DNA of 64,000 nucleotides from Meandrina meandrites (GCA_963693305.1 OY855906.1:6764501-6828500); one strand, 5' to 3'. Numbered from the stretch's first letter, positions 23,932 to 35,638 are shown. Notes: generated by a model from the sequence alone, not told the origin. Program-made: numbers and translations.

Positions 23932-24579
23932 CATAGGCGCACGGGCCGGGGGGGCTGCAGCCCCCCCCCCCCCCCCCCCCCCCAAATTTTGGGCAACTCA
24001 GATTTTTTGGGCATTAAAGGAAATTTGGGCAAAGCCAGTTTTAAAAGAAGTTTCCATGTTTTTGTTTTTTAAAGAGATAGCTATTTTCTATTTTAACCTG
24101 AAGTCGGCGTGGTAAAGCCAGTTAAATTCTCACGAGACAGTGGTTGCCCAGCACGTGATGAGTTTCTGGTTATTAATGTAGTACATATCCTTTCGGTGAT
24201 ACCTGCTACATCGTGTTCCGCAGAACGATCATTATGCGCAGCAGCATGGGGCAACAACGTGTCAGTAATGTTCATCGCACTTATTAGCATTGAAAGGGCA
24301 TATGCCAACTCTGTAGTCAACAATGGCATGGATCGTATCATTGATATCTTTGGCCGTCGAAATGGCCGAGACAGCTATTTCTTTTAACGTGTTTTATGAG
24401 CTCATATGATAGATTCATTTGTAAGAATATTTTCACTTCATAAGTAGGCTTATGTTAGAGCATCGTATATGACTCTCGTTTCGTTTCGACTTTTTCGTAA
24501 AAATTTGGGCAACTTGCGAGAATTTTTTGGGCAAATGGTTCACCGCCCCCCCTGGTAAAAAATTGCCCGTACGCCTATG
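23932..24579 (+). mobile_element. Internally deleted hAT-like transposon
   Basis: Terminal inverted repeats CATAGGCGCACGGGC and GCCCGTACGCCTATG, each next to G/C-rich DNA (C26 at about 23958) and GGGCAA-type subterminal repeats. The interior frame 24160-24387 encodes a degenerate hAT C-terminal dimerisation segment (IPATSCSAERS, then IERAYANSVVNNGMDRI and IFGRRNG). Flanks GTTTTTAT and GTTTTCAT could be an imperfect 8-bp target duplication. Most of the transposase is gone. Confidence 0.72.
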
Positions 24580-25784
24580 TTTTCATACTTAGCTATTTTT
24601 GAGAGGACGACAAGTTCATTAGTCTTACAAGTATTAACCGTCACCCTCTCTAAATAAAGTTTGAATGATTGTTAAAAAAAGGTTGTCTTTGAAAGTGTAT
24701 TTTACTTTTTGTTTTCTAAATACGTATAGTGAAAAAAAAATGCAGTTTCAGTGGACATTGAATCGTACCTGAAAGAAAGAAATCAGAAAATCCATTTACA
24801 AGGTAGTAAAAATGTACTCTTTTTCATAAAGTCGATCATGTTAATAAAGCATTCAGAAAATTGTTTACACTGAACGGAAGCAGTTCCTGGGTAGCTGAGA
24901 TTGTGTATCAGACATGTTGACTGATTTTAGAGGTCTGAAAGAGGTATTGTTCTTTGGGTGATCAGTTACGGAAAAAGAAAGTTGTAGTCTGAAATATTAT
25001 AAAAGTTTTAAGGTTGCTGCGCGCCACCACCAATAATTTCGGGGAGTATAACCCGGGCCTATTAATCGGACTGTTGACCTTAATTCAAGCCTTGAGACAT
25101 TCAGGGAAGCAAAATACCGCACGAAATTTAGGAATTATAGTGAAATGTTATCCACCAATCAAATAGACAAGATTCAATCTAAAGCTTGAAAACAAGACAG
25201 TGTAATCAAATTACATTTCGCGCGAAATTTGCATAAATATTGAAACTTGCCAAAAAGTAGTTAAGACAGAATGAAAACTCGCTTTAATAGTTATTGAATT
25301 CTGATCTGATTGTTATTTCCATGTATTGACTATTTGAAAGCTTTTCTCAGTCATGAAAACAAAACTCTTTCATTCAACTACTTGCAGTGTTTAATAGACA
25401 TGAAAATATTTCGCTTAATTAAATTACATTCTGCACGCAATGTTTCCTTTGCTTTCCTGTGTCGAAACGTTTAAGGAAATTGAAATCTTTGTTGAGCAGT
25501 ATTGCATAAATTGCAAAGGAATTGAAAAAAATATATTTTGGCTTTGCCTTATTTTGATGGGATTTAGGATATTTAGATTACTGAATAAGTGGCTGTATCT
25601 TGTCTATCTATGGGGCGGACCATTATTTTTTTGGAAGCTGGCGGATGAAAATTTTTTCCAAGACAAACAATTTTTTTTTCTGTGTCGTTGTCTGTCTGTG
25701 TCATCTTCCTGCAGACAATTTTTTTCATGCCTGCAAAAAATTTAGCTGGGCTTTTTTGCTTTTGCAAACAAATTTTTCAGGATT

Positions 25785-25816
<32 letters not shown>

Positions 25817-26084
25817 TCTAAATCTGTACGATCCTCCTATGGTCTACAACGCACTAATCTTTTAACATGAATCGATGAACTCAAACCCTAAGTAACATGT
25901 TTTTCCTATTTCAAATATAACATTTCGTCAACTTTCTAAATATATATACTTAAGAGAACAAATATTATCGACCTCTTCTGAACCACTCTTACTACCAAAC
26001 CTCTGCTACACCTCTTGCTCTATGCCGTAAATACCGAAACTACTTCAACATATTTCAACTGCACTAACAATCCATGACGCATTA
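24580..26084. other. Non-coding AT-rich stretch
   Basis: No gene or recognised domain. A C28 tract occurs at about 25786-25813. Short open frames around 25440-25870 are low-complexity and not called. Confidence 0.5.
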
Positions 26085-26420
26085 GACTCATGTACCCACT
26101 GGGTACTATTTTTCTTTTTTTGTCCCATCCTCGTGACAAATGAACATTTCATCTTTATCATTTATTTACCGAGCTTGAAACTACCATCCTCATTATTTAG
26201 TACACATATGAGGCTTTATATGATGCTTTCGACATGATTTCAGATCCTAGCAGTATGCAGGGCGTGTGTCACATGACCTAGTTGATGGCCTAGCTCACCA
26301 ATGATCTCTCGTAGCTCAGTTGAAAAGAGCACGCAATCGGTATCTGGGAGGCCAGGGTTCGATTCCCATCAGGGACTCAAAATTTTTCTTTGTTCCGCCA
26401 TGCTCGTGACAAATGACATA
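26085..26420 (+). mobile_element. Two tandem tRNA-derived SINE copies (family 1)
   Basis: 26085-26175 is a body fragment (TTTTTCTTTTTTTGTCCC, CTCGTGACAAATGA). 26303-26420 is a fuller copy with A box TAGCTCAGTTGAAAAGAG, B box GGTTCGATTCC (26356-26366) and the body AAAATTTTTCTTTG with GCTCGTGACAAATGA. The 28-bp satellite begins directly at its 3' end. Confidence 0.65.
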
Positions 26421-27235
26421 ATAATGTAACATCCCGAAATCTTACATAGAAATATGACGTCACGAGATGTTACATAGTAGTATAACGTCACGATATCTTA
26501 CATAGTAGTATAACGTCACGAAATCTTAGGTAGTAGTATAACGTCATTAAATCTTACATAGAAATATAACGTCACGAGATCTCACATAGTAGCATAACGT
26601 CACGTAATCTTACAATAGTAGTAGAACGTCACGAGATCTTACGTAGTAGTATAACTTCATGAAATCTTACATAGTAGTATAACGTCACGAAATCTTACAT
26701 AGTAGTATAACGTCACGAAATCTTACAAAGTAGTATAACGTCATGAAATCTTACATAGTAGTAAAACGTCTCGAAATCTTACATAGTAGTATAACGTCAT
26801 GAAATCTTACATAGTAGTATAACGCCACGAAATCTTACATAGTAGTGTAACGTTATGAAATCTTGGAGTAGTGTAACGTTATGAAATCTTACAAAGTAGT
26901 GTAACGTTATGAAATCTTACATAGTAGTATAACGTCACGAAATCTTACATAGTAGTATAACGTCACGAAATCTTACAAAGTAGTATGTAGTATAACGTCA
27001 TGAAATCTTACATAGTAGTAAAACGTCACGAAATCTTACATAGTAGTATAACGTCATGAAATCTTACATAGTAGTATAACGCCACGAAATCTTACATAGT
27101 AGTGTAACGTTATGAAATCTTGGAGTAGTGTAACGTTATGAAATCTTACAAAGTAGTATAACGTTATGAAATCTTACATAGTAGTATGACGTCTCGAAAT
27201 ATTACATAGTAGTATAATGTAACGAAATCTTACTC
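26419..27235. repeat. 28-bp tandem repeat array, left block (about 29 units)
   Basis: Head-to-tail units of 28 bp containing AGTAGTATAACGTCA and GAAATCTTACA. Variants at the centre are ACGTCACG, ACGTCATG and ACGTTATG, and ACATAG alternates with ACAAAG. A few units are shortened (CTTGGAGTAGTG at about 26860 and 27120). It ends in CTTACTCTATACAAGCAATA. Confidence 0.95.
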
Positions 27236-27269
27236 TATACAAGCAATATAGTTTTACGTACTGAGCTTC

Positions 27270-27791
27270 ATGGAGGATTCTTCGGAAGACGAATCTGCTT
27301 TGTTCATAACGCAGAGCCAGAGGTCAGAGAATGCTGCTGTTGTTGAAGGTAATTGGAATGAATACATACATGGATGAAATTTACCTTTGCTTTATTACGG
27401 TTACTTTGAAACCACTTACAGATGGTTTCCTTGTATTTTTATTCTTGAGAGGAGCAAAGATTCAGAAAACCAATTACGTCCATTGAGTGCGAGAAGTTTG
27501 AAGAAAGTTGGGTATCAGACGCAAGTCGTCGAAAATGGGCATGGGTGCTGAAAATCTTTGATCAGTGGAAGGATAAGAGAAACGAGGCAATAGTTAAAGT
27601 GAGTTACAGTGGGGAGCCGCTGACAAATGAGAACAATTAATAATTAATAATTAGTAATAATAATTATAGATGAAATGTCTGACGATCAGCTGGATTTCGC
27701 CTTGGCCCGATTTATTTCCGAAGTTAGAAGAGAAGACCGGGAAGAGTTTCCAGGAACGACTTTGTACGAAATATACCCAATAACGCTGTGA
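27270..27791 (+). pseudogene. Crypton/DUF3504-like gene fragment enclosed by satellite
   Basis: Three coding-like pieces. 27270-27348 starts ATG and reads MEDSSEDESALFITQSQ, ending in phase 1 at GTAATT. 27450-27598 joins in frame after an AG and reads RFRKPITS, then RRKWAWVLKIFDQWKDKRN, with GTGAGT behind it. 27670-27791 reads DEMSDDQLDFALARFISEVR then REEFPGTTLYEI and stops. This resembles the N-terminal region of cnidarian proteins with a DUF3504/Crypton-type tyrosine recombinase domain (the KxxKWxxxxFxxW helix and LxxxLxxFxxEVRxxDGxxYPxxTLYxI). The third piece does not join in frame to the second with plain splice sites, and the catalytic region is absent. A fragment or a decayed gene. Confidence 0.5.
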
Positions 27792-27804
27792 ACCTCAGTA
27801 ATTA

Positions 27805-29665
27805 TCTATTAAATCTTACATAGTAGTATAACGTCAACAAATCTTAAATAGTAGTAAAACGTCACGAAATCTTACATAGTAGTATAACATCATGACATCT
27901 TACATAGCACTATAACGTCGCAAAATATTGCATAGTAGTATAACGTCACGGAATCTTACATAGTACTATAACGTCACGAAATCTTACATACTAGTATAAC
28001 GTCACGAAATCTTACAAAGTAGTATAACGTTATGAAATCTTACAAAGTAGTATAACGTCATGAAATCCTACATAGTAGTTTAACGTCATAAAATCTTCCA
28101 AAGTAGTATAACGTCACGAAAGCTTACATAGTTGTATAACGTCATGAAAACTTACATAATAGTATAACATCACGAAATCTTACAATAGTAGTATAACGTC
28201 ACGAAATCTTACAAAGTAGTATAACGTCACGAAATCTTACAAAGTAGTATAACGTCATTAAATCTTACATAGTAGTATAACGTTATGAAATCTTACAAAG
28301 TAGTATAACGTTATGAAATCTTACATAGTAGTATAACGTCATTAAATCTTACATAGTAGTATAACGTTATGAAATCTTACAAAGTAGTATAACGTCATTA
28401 AATCTTACATAGTAGTATAACGTCACGAAATCTTACAAAGTAGTATAACGTTATGAAATCTTACAAAGTAGTATAACGTTATGAAATCTTACATAGTAGT
28501 ATAACGTCACGAAATCTTACAAAGTTGTATAACGTCATGAAAACTTACCTAATAGTATAACGTCACGAAATCTTACAAAGTAGTATAACGTCACGAAATC
28601 TTACAAAGTAGTATAACGTCATGAAATCTTACAAAGTAGTATAACGTCACGAAATCTTACAAAGTAGTATAACGTCATGAAATCTTACAAAGTAGTATAA
28701 CGTCACGAAATCTTACAAAGTAGTATAACGTCATGAAATCTTACAAAGTAGTATAACGTCACGAAATCTTACAAAGTAGTATAACGTCATGAAATCTTAC
28801 ATAGTAGTATAATGTCATGAAATCTTACATAGTAGTATAACGTCACGAAATCTTACAAAGTAGTATAACGTCACGAAATCTTACAAAGTAGTATAACGTT
28901 ATGAAATCTTACATAGTAGTATAACGTCACGAAATCTTACAAAGTAGTATAACGTTATGAAATCTTACATAGTAGTATAATGTCATGAAATCTTACATAG
29001 TAGTATAACGTCACGAAATCTTACAAAGTAGTATAACGTCACGAAATCTTACAAAGTAGTATAACGTCATTAAATCTTACATAGTAGTATAACGTCATTA
29101 AATCTTACATAGTAGTATAACGTTATGAAATCTTACATAGTAGTATAACGTCATTAAATCTTACATAGTAGCATAACGTTATGAAATCTTATAAAGTAGT
29201 ATAACGTCATTAAATCTTACATAGTAGAATAACGTTATGAAATCTTACAAAGTAGTATAACGTTATGAAATCTTACAAAGTAGTATAACGTTATGAAATC
29301 TTACAAAGTAGTATAACGTTATGAAATCTTACAAAGTAGTAAGTTATGAAATCTTACAAAGTAGTATAACGTTATGAAATCTTACATAGTAGTATAAAGT
29401 CATGAAATCTTACATAGTAGTATAACGTCACGAAATCTTAAAAAGTAGTATAACGTCATGAAATCTTACATAGTAGTATAACGTTATGAAATCTTACAAA
29501 GTAGTATAATGTCACGAAATCTTACATAGTAGTATAACGTCACGAAATCTTAAAAAGTAGTATAACGTTATGAAATCTTACATAGTAGTATAATGTCACG
29601 AAATCTTACATAGTAGTATAACGTCTCGAAATCTTACATACTAATACAATGTAACGAAATCTTAC
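27805..29665. repeat. 28-bp tandem repeat array, right block (about 66 units)
   Basis: Same unit and variants as the left block. Alternating ACGTCATG/ACGTCACG units around 28,560-28,790 suggest a 56-bp higher-order period. It ends in CTTACTCTACACAAGCAATA, nearly identical to the end of the left block, so array plus flank are repeated around the gene fragment. Confidence 0.95.
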
Positions 29666-29689
29666 TCTACACAAGCAATATAGTTTTAT

Positions 29690-30195
29690 TAGTTATAACT
29701 ATAATTCTAAATCATTGTAATTTACATTCAGGTACATCATTCAATAAATGCTTTTTACAAATGAAAGATCTCTTCTCTGTTACTGCCTCACAACCTTCTG
29801 GCTAAACATTAGAAAATTGTACGTGTTTGCATTCTCCTGTAAGCAGATTGAATCTGCCTGATAACAGAGATAACGGCGTCCCATTCCACAAGCCTTGTCA
29901 GATACTACTGAAAATAGCACTTTGTAGCGGCCTTCAAAAGAAGAAATTATCACTTCTCTAGGTTGATATCAAATGTTCCTGGTGTCAGTAAGAAATGACA
30001 TGCGGACCTCTAGCACGTCAGACTGTTATTTGGGAAAACATCTACGTATCCACGTCCTCTGTACCGCCTTCCCATACAAATTTTTGCGATCGAAAAGACC
30101 AAACTTTTTTTTATTTTAAAGTTCAAGTTTCTTCTTCCAGTAAGCCATAAATACGGTATGTGCGACAATATTGCCTGCCAAAATTTCTGCTACTT
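29690..30195. other. Non-coding stretch 3' of the GPCR pseudogene
   Basis: No gene seen; presumably the 3' flank of the receptor pseudogene on the - strand. Confidence 0.45.
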
Positions 30196-31139
30196 TTAGC
30201 TGTTATTATCGTTTTGACGTCGGAAGCGGAGCAATTTATTCAATATAGCCTTGTACTCTCGTCTGAATTGTCTATTCGTGGCACCATATATGAAGGGGTT
30301 GATCGTGCAGCTCAAATAAATTAGGAACCCGTATGTGAGGTACACCTGTCGAGGCCAAGTGTGTTCCCCGCGCGCGGCGTCAGTGTAATCGATGATACAA
30401 ACTGGGAGCCAACAGCATGTAAAGCCCACCATTACTGCTGTCAAAGTTTTGGTCACCTTTGCTTCTTCCACGTTCGCTCTTAGCTGTTGGAGGTTATTTT
30501 CGTGCGGAAAAACTTGATTTGATCGTGACACTGTGTAAAACACTTTGGCGTAGCAGATTGTGATAATTGTTAAGGGGGTTGCGACATAAACGCACACAAG
30601 AGAGACTGTATAAGGAATGTTACTTTCAAAAGAGTACAAACACTCTGTTTTACCAGGTTGGAATTCAAACCTTCCGGTCTTGAAGAAGAATGGCGGCACA
30701 GATCCAACACACACCAAACGACAGCAATGTACATCAGAGTTCTTTGTTTTTTAAACACCACAATGTACTTTTCTGGTTTCACAACGCAGAAATATCGACT
30801 AACTGCAATTATTCCCATAGTCTGAAGAGAGACCAGTCCAAATGTCAGAACTCCAAAGCCATGAAATCGTCAAAAGCTTTCACCAAACAACCACTGACCA
30901 TGGAAGAGAGTTGCAACCGAAAAAGGCATACAGCAAGTAGACATTAGAATATCGCTTACACCAAGTGCCACTACAAACATGTTGGGAAGCGTGCGGAGGC
31001 TCTGGTTTCTGTATACGGCGTAACAAGTAAGGACGTTGCCAAAGAGAGCCACAACGTTGATGACAGCTAACACAACTGTTTCAGTCCAAACTAGAGCCTC
31101 AGGTCTCGCAGCAAGCTCGAGAGAAAGTGATTCCGTCAT
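30196..31139 (-). pseudogene. Single-exon class A GPCR, melatonin-receptor-like, broken
   Basis: From ATG at 31139 the frame encodes TM1 (FGNVLTCYAVYRNQSLRTLP), TM2 (ALGVSDILM) and HGQWLFGESF, then an in-frame TGA at 30872-30870. The same frame continues as RFHGFGVLTFG and AVSRYFCVVKPEKY to about 30715, where the coding frame shifts. The rest (GSVPPFFFKTGRFEF to NPFIYGATNRQFRREY and the tail) is open to 30196. The TGA sits where receptors of this group have the TM3 cysteine, and the frameshift lies in TGGTGTGTGTTGG, fitting a 2-base GT slippage. Family: rhodopsin-class receptors near cnidarian melatonin-like receptors; ligand unknown. With two lesions it is most likely non-functional. Confidence 0.82.
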
Positions 31140-31329
31140 GATTTTTAACGATCACGGAAGATGTAAACTTGTAAAGCTATAATATTTATAAACGAGGGTG
31201 TTGCGCTTCTTCGTTTCAGAGAAAATATAAAATAAAACCCGTTTATACCAGATAAAACCCGTTTGACTTGTTTTAGGCGCTGAAGTTACTGTCGTCGTAA
31301 TACAACAGCTGCTGTTTTGTTGAACCCGG

Positions 31330-31490
31330 CAAGACCCTCAGTTCTCTCAGCAAGCGCGAGAGAAAGTGGTTCCGTCATGATATTCAATTATCACGGATTA
31401 TTGTGAAGCTATAATATATGAATGAAGGTGTCGCGCTTCTTCGTTTCAGAGAAACTAAAGGGAAACTGAAATAAAACAGATAAAACTCGT
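31330..31490 (-). pseudogene. Duplicated 5' end/promoter of the melatonin-like GPCR
   Basis: The segment repeats the start-codon region of the receptor (GAGAGAAAGTGNTTCCGTCAT, then ATCACGGA, GTGAAGCTATAATAT and TCGCGCTTCTTCGTTTCAGAG) seen at 31100-31225, without the receptor body. Confidence 0.7.
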
Positions 31491-31499
31491 TTAGATCTC

Positions 31500-32297
31500 T
31501 TGAGTTGTTTTAGCCGTCATTTTGGCTGTCATCCAAAAAACAACAGCCGTTACCTTCTGTCATTTGTATGCGACCATCCGATAGGATCATTTAACTAAAA
31601 TACAATGTCGCGGCAGAGAAGGTCCGGTCTTGTCGCCTTGTTAACTTGCTATTTTAGCAAGTGATCAAGACCTTATTTCTCCTCACATTATCAATACACT
31701 GTCAAAAAGACGGGTGATGAGAACAAATAAAACCATCGAGAACAGAACATGTTCATGTTAAAACACTAAATTCTCAGTACTAAAGCTCATCATCTCGGGC
31801 CAAACGAGAACGCGAGGCGTCGGAAGTCTGTCAAGAGTGACTACAAACGAGAGAAAACTCTCATCGTTTCTCATGGAAAATTTGAGCCCGTTTAAAGTCG
31901 ATGAGAGTACATGAGAGTTTCAGGCCAAACGAGAGCAAGAGTTTGAACTCTCATCAGCTCTCATCCTCGGTTGTTAACATTTTGGGAATTAATAAGAACT
32001 GTGGACTGAACTCGAAAGATGTTTAATAAATACTGTGATAAACGAGGCTTTCTAACTGTTCATGTACCTGTGACACTTAGCATTAATTACCTGCGTTCTC
32101 AGATCGTGTACTTATCACTCATTGGTTTTTATATATTAGTTATTCGCATAATTGTACCACTCTCGATATAGGTCGGGAAGGGATGCCAGTTTATTGACAT
32201 ACACTATTTCTTGCAGCACATTAGGATATTGCTGAGAGCAAGTGTTAAATTCAATAGAGTAGGGTTGAAAAGGCGCAAGAAATGAGAAATTGAATTC
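31500..32297. other. Non-coding stretch with GATGAGAG motifs
   Basis: No gene. 31,790-31,975 is rich in ATGAGAGTT/CTCTCATC words in both orientations and CCAAACGAGA repeated three times, with weak dyad symmetry. Possibly a degraded foldback. Confidence 0.4.
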
Positions 32298-32420
32298 TGT
32301 ACACGGTATAGCAAGTAAGAAAATTTGCAGAGAGCCATAGTCACAACATTGTTAATAGCAAATGAAACATTTTCAGTACAAACGACAGCCTAAGTTCTCG
32401 CATCAATGGTTCCTTCATGA
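32298..32420 (-). pseudogene. Third, degenerate 5' end of the melatonin-like GPCR
   Basis: It aligns by eye with 31011-31140 (GGTATAGCAAGTAAG, AGAGAGCCATAGTCACAAC, TTCAGTACAAACGACAGCCT, TTCCTTCATGA) with many changes. Only the TM1 coding part and the start region are represented. Confidence 0.6.
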
Positions 32421-32502
32421 CTTTTGACGATTAAATTATTAACTGAATTAAATTTTGAGATTCGCTGATCGAAATACAACGTATCAGCAATCCTATCGTC
32501 AA

Positions 32503-32945
32503 TTACGGTATTTATATAGCGCATTTCCATACAGGATATGCTCAATGCACTTTACAACACTTTGCGGGGGACTTAGACAGACTGCAATTAAGCAGTTTAC
32601 GATGAATGAGGATTTTTTTGCAGATGCCCCCACTGTAATTTCAGAACAAGGCCAGGCCACAACACCGGGAACTCCATGCCCTACTCTTTGCGAAAAGTGT
32701 GTGGGTTCTTTAACGTCCCCTGCTGACCATAACCGTGAAGATGCAGGAGACGGGGCCTACGGTTTATCGTCCTTATCCGAGAAGACTAGAATGTCTAACC
32801 ATCTGCAGATGTCATTACAAAGGCAGCACATTCTCTTAAGTTTTTTTAAGACCCTGAGTGTTGGTCCGGTCTGGGCTCGAACCCGAGACCTCCCGCAGAG
32901 AAGTTCGGCGCTCTACCAATTGAGCTTACCGATCGGCGAAAAAAA
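32503..32945 (-). mobile_element. tRNA-derived SINE (family 3)
   Basis: The reverse strand starts with a tRNA-like head (AGCTCAATTGGTAGAGCGCC A box, GGTTCGAGCCC B box, 32862-32935) followed by a conserved body ending at the TATATAGCGCATTTCC tail. The 205-codon open frame across it on the + strand is incidental. Confidence 0.72.
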
Positions 32946-33289
32946 AAAATTAATAAAATTCGTTAGGATTTCTTTAGTTTCGCTAGCTACGGAAGTCACT
33001 GTCTGTCGGCTAAGATTGCCCTGTCATCGTACTAAAACAACTAAACGTTGCGAGAACTGCTACTTGAATTGAAAAAAAAAAAATAAAGTGGTCGCCTCAG
33101 TTTATGTAAATATATAAAGTTGAATGTTAATTAAACGGGTTGATGCTGTTGTTTTGTTTTCGTCATTCAAATAAAAGCTATTGAGCAGTACTTTCATGTG
33201 GTACTGTTTATTATGCTGAACAAGGTGGTTCTAACTTTTAATTCTGTGGATCAAACTGGTTTACGACCATTCAAATGAAAGCTACATTG

Positions 33290-33845
33290 CACTGTAAAAA
33301 TGGACTAGTTAAAATAACTATTTAAAATGGTCGTAACTAATAACAACAGTCATTTTAACCATTTTTAACAGTCGAGATTGTCAACAAATGGAAATAGTTA
33401 AATAACTTTATATAATATGTGGTTTCAACCATGGAGATTAGTCGCGATATCTCTAACTATTCTGATTAGTTTAAACGACTGAAACCATTAGTAATTGTTC
33501 AAAAAAATTATTTCGTTTCCACTTTTGAAATCATAATTATGTCTTTCACTGGGTTTCCTGTTTCTAATCGATTAAAGTGGTAAGTTAGGTGAGTTATAGC
33601 TCACTGTGTGGCCGACAACAGGATTCTGCAAGTGGCAAGACAAAAATAGTTCGCCGATGAACATAACAGTATGTTCAATAAACAAACTTTATTGTTCCAA
33701 CTGATGACGTTCCAAACTGAAATGGTTTTTTACAACAATCGTTTAAGGCCGATTTAACTATTTAAACAAGTTAATTCAACCAGAATCGTGAGTGGTAAAA
33801 ATAACAGTTTTAAAAGAGTCATTTTAACTACGACAGCACTTTACA
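33290..33845. mobile_element. MITE-like element with CACTGTAAAAA ends
   Basis: Left end CACTGTAAAAATGGACTAGT and TTAAAATAACT; the inverted right end reads AGTGCTGTCGTAGTTAAAATGACT. The interior repeats short (A/T)GTTAAAATGACT and GGTTTCAACCA words in both orientations. No coding frame. Confidence 0.4.
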
Positions 33846-35404
33846 ACAAAAACATGTAGTTGCAACTGTAGTTGCTTATGACCAATACAAGATAAGATAC
33901 AGCCCAGGGGAGAGAGAGGGGAAAAGGAGATACCTTCGCGTGTGAAAAACATCAGTAACTGGGATGAATGAAACACGAGACGGCTAAGTGAAAAACATTT
34001 CCAACTGAAAATATATTAAACATTTTCTCACTCACGGTCAACATCAAGCTATGATCATGATATTGATTATCGAAATCGTTAATAGCTTGTCTTTATTACT
34101 CGTGAATGCGCTTGCGCAATGAACGAGTATAGTGGGGAAGTATAGCCATCCTTCCATCCTTCCATCGATGCGTTGTTAACATTATGCAAATTAGGTATGC
34201 TCACGGGCGCTTTCTAAATGTCTTTTCCCTCGGCTGTGAATAAAAATACAACTTTACAAAGGTACCTCTCTCCAATATCACTGTTTCTTAAGTTGTCTCG
34301 CTATCCCTATAATAAATATTTCCCATCGATACTATGCTGTTCAAAGGAACGATTCAAATATATCTAACGCATTCACGAGTGGTTCATAGACCCCTTTGAT
34401 TTCTTTTTATACGTGAATAAAAGGACGGTAGGAACGAAATTAGCCGGCTCAGGTAATCAATGCGTGATCCAGTTTATCTACTTTTATTTTCAGAATACAA
34501 TAGGAATCAGAGGGATCTTAAGAATTCCCGTTTATAGTATCAAGTAACTGACACTTTATTTGATGTGTTTCTTCATCTGATCTGAAGGAAACCGCTTCTA
34601 TTTTGGCAATGCTCCCTTTGTTTTCCTGTGACATCAGTTCGTGACCTGTACTAGCCGTGCGCGTGTCCATCAGTTCATAGGCAACGTCCGTCCAGTTAAC
34701 ATACTCCGGTTGTTTGATCAATGTTTTTTTCCTATGTATGTTTTCGCAATGACATCGGTACTTCTGACAAAGATTCCATGCCCCAACAAGGAGGACGTGA
34801 CAGAATTTTTAACCGGGAACTTAACGCGTCAGTTGACGAGGTACCTTGAAGCATTCAGGCAAAGCGGTAAGCCATTTTGAGCAGTATCACAAATGATGTC
34901 CGCCACTTAACATGCATGCAACGAAAGTCTCATTTTGCTTCTTTTATCCTATTTAAACCTAAATAGAAGACGAAGACAGCAGAGAAGACTTCTTTCAACT
35001 CGATTACTTGGCATTCAACTCAATTAAACTCCAAAGTTGAAAACGATAAAACGCTTCTTCCCGACCCTGAGCTTCATCACGCTAACAATGGACAGAGGTG
35101 ATGCGAGTGGTAGGCGATTTCTGTTACTCGACCTTTTATTTTCTGCACTAGACATATCAAATATGAAGTTTTCCGAGATACTTTCTTAATTTGTTGTATA
35201 TTTAATTGAAAATTCCAAAGGGATGGTTTACCGTTGGTACGAAAAAAAGCAAAACGTTTTTCCCGCTCAAAAGCTTTGGCGCACATGCATAAATTATGCA
35301 CGAACAGTTTTACGTGGTTACAAAGCCATGCCTGGTTACATCCCTGCAAACAAACGATGCAACGAGAAAAGGCGGTAAATGAAAATCTATTGTCCAGATT
35401 TTTT
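33846..35404. other. Non-coding stretch
   Basis: No gene recognised. It includes a CTTCCATCCTTCCATC repeat at about 34,148. Open frames at 34518-34880 and 35077-35349 lack domains and are not called. Confidence 0.45.
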
Positions 35405-35638
35405 ACTCCTGCTTTCCGTGTTACAACGAAATTAGTATTTAATTACGTTAATTACAATCAGCGAGGTTTTCTTAATAACAGCCAGAATGACAGCCAGGTT
35501 TCCAATAAATGCAAAGATGCAGAAAGGTACATTGACGGTGGACAGAACGACATCACTTATGATTGATGCAGTGTCGTTGCTTGGGATTTGTAACCACTGG
35601 GGAAGACCACAGATTGAACTGTTCTCATTTCCAGTCAT
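35405..35638 (-). pseudogene. Truncated exon 1 of the array GPCR family
   Basis: ATG at 35638 begins MTGNENSSICGLPQW and TM1 (FAFIGNLAVILAVIKKTSL), after which homology ends at about 35460. The adjoining 35405-35459 (TTTCCGTGTTACAACGAAAT, ATTACGTTAATTACAATCA) is the intergenic block that lies upstream of copies C and D in the same + orientation. The join therefore looks like a deletion/inversion breakpoint. The remaining helices are missing, so this is a dead copy. Confidence 0.82.

Noticed and set aside
24109..24387. 92-codon frame as an independent host gene
   Set aside because: The translation is a hAT dimerisation remnant and lies between the terminal repeats of the element at 23932-24579.
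26419..29665. Regular 28-bp repeats resembling a CRISPR array
   Set aside because: Units are contiguous with no unique spacers, and the context is eukaryotic. It is satellite DNA.
32455..33072. 205-codon frame on the + strand
   Set aside because: It runs across a SINE on the opposite strand. The apparent RTRDLPQRSS part is the complement of the tRNA-like head.
34518..35349. Short frames around 34.5-35.3 kb
   Set aside because: No motif, no splice logic, no repeat elsewhere in the window.
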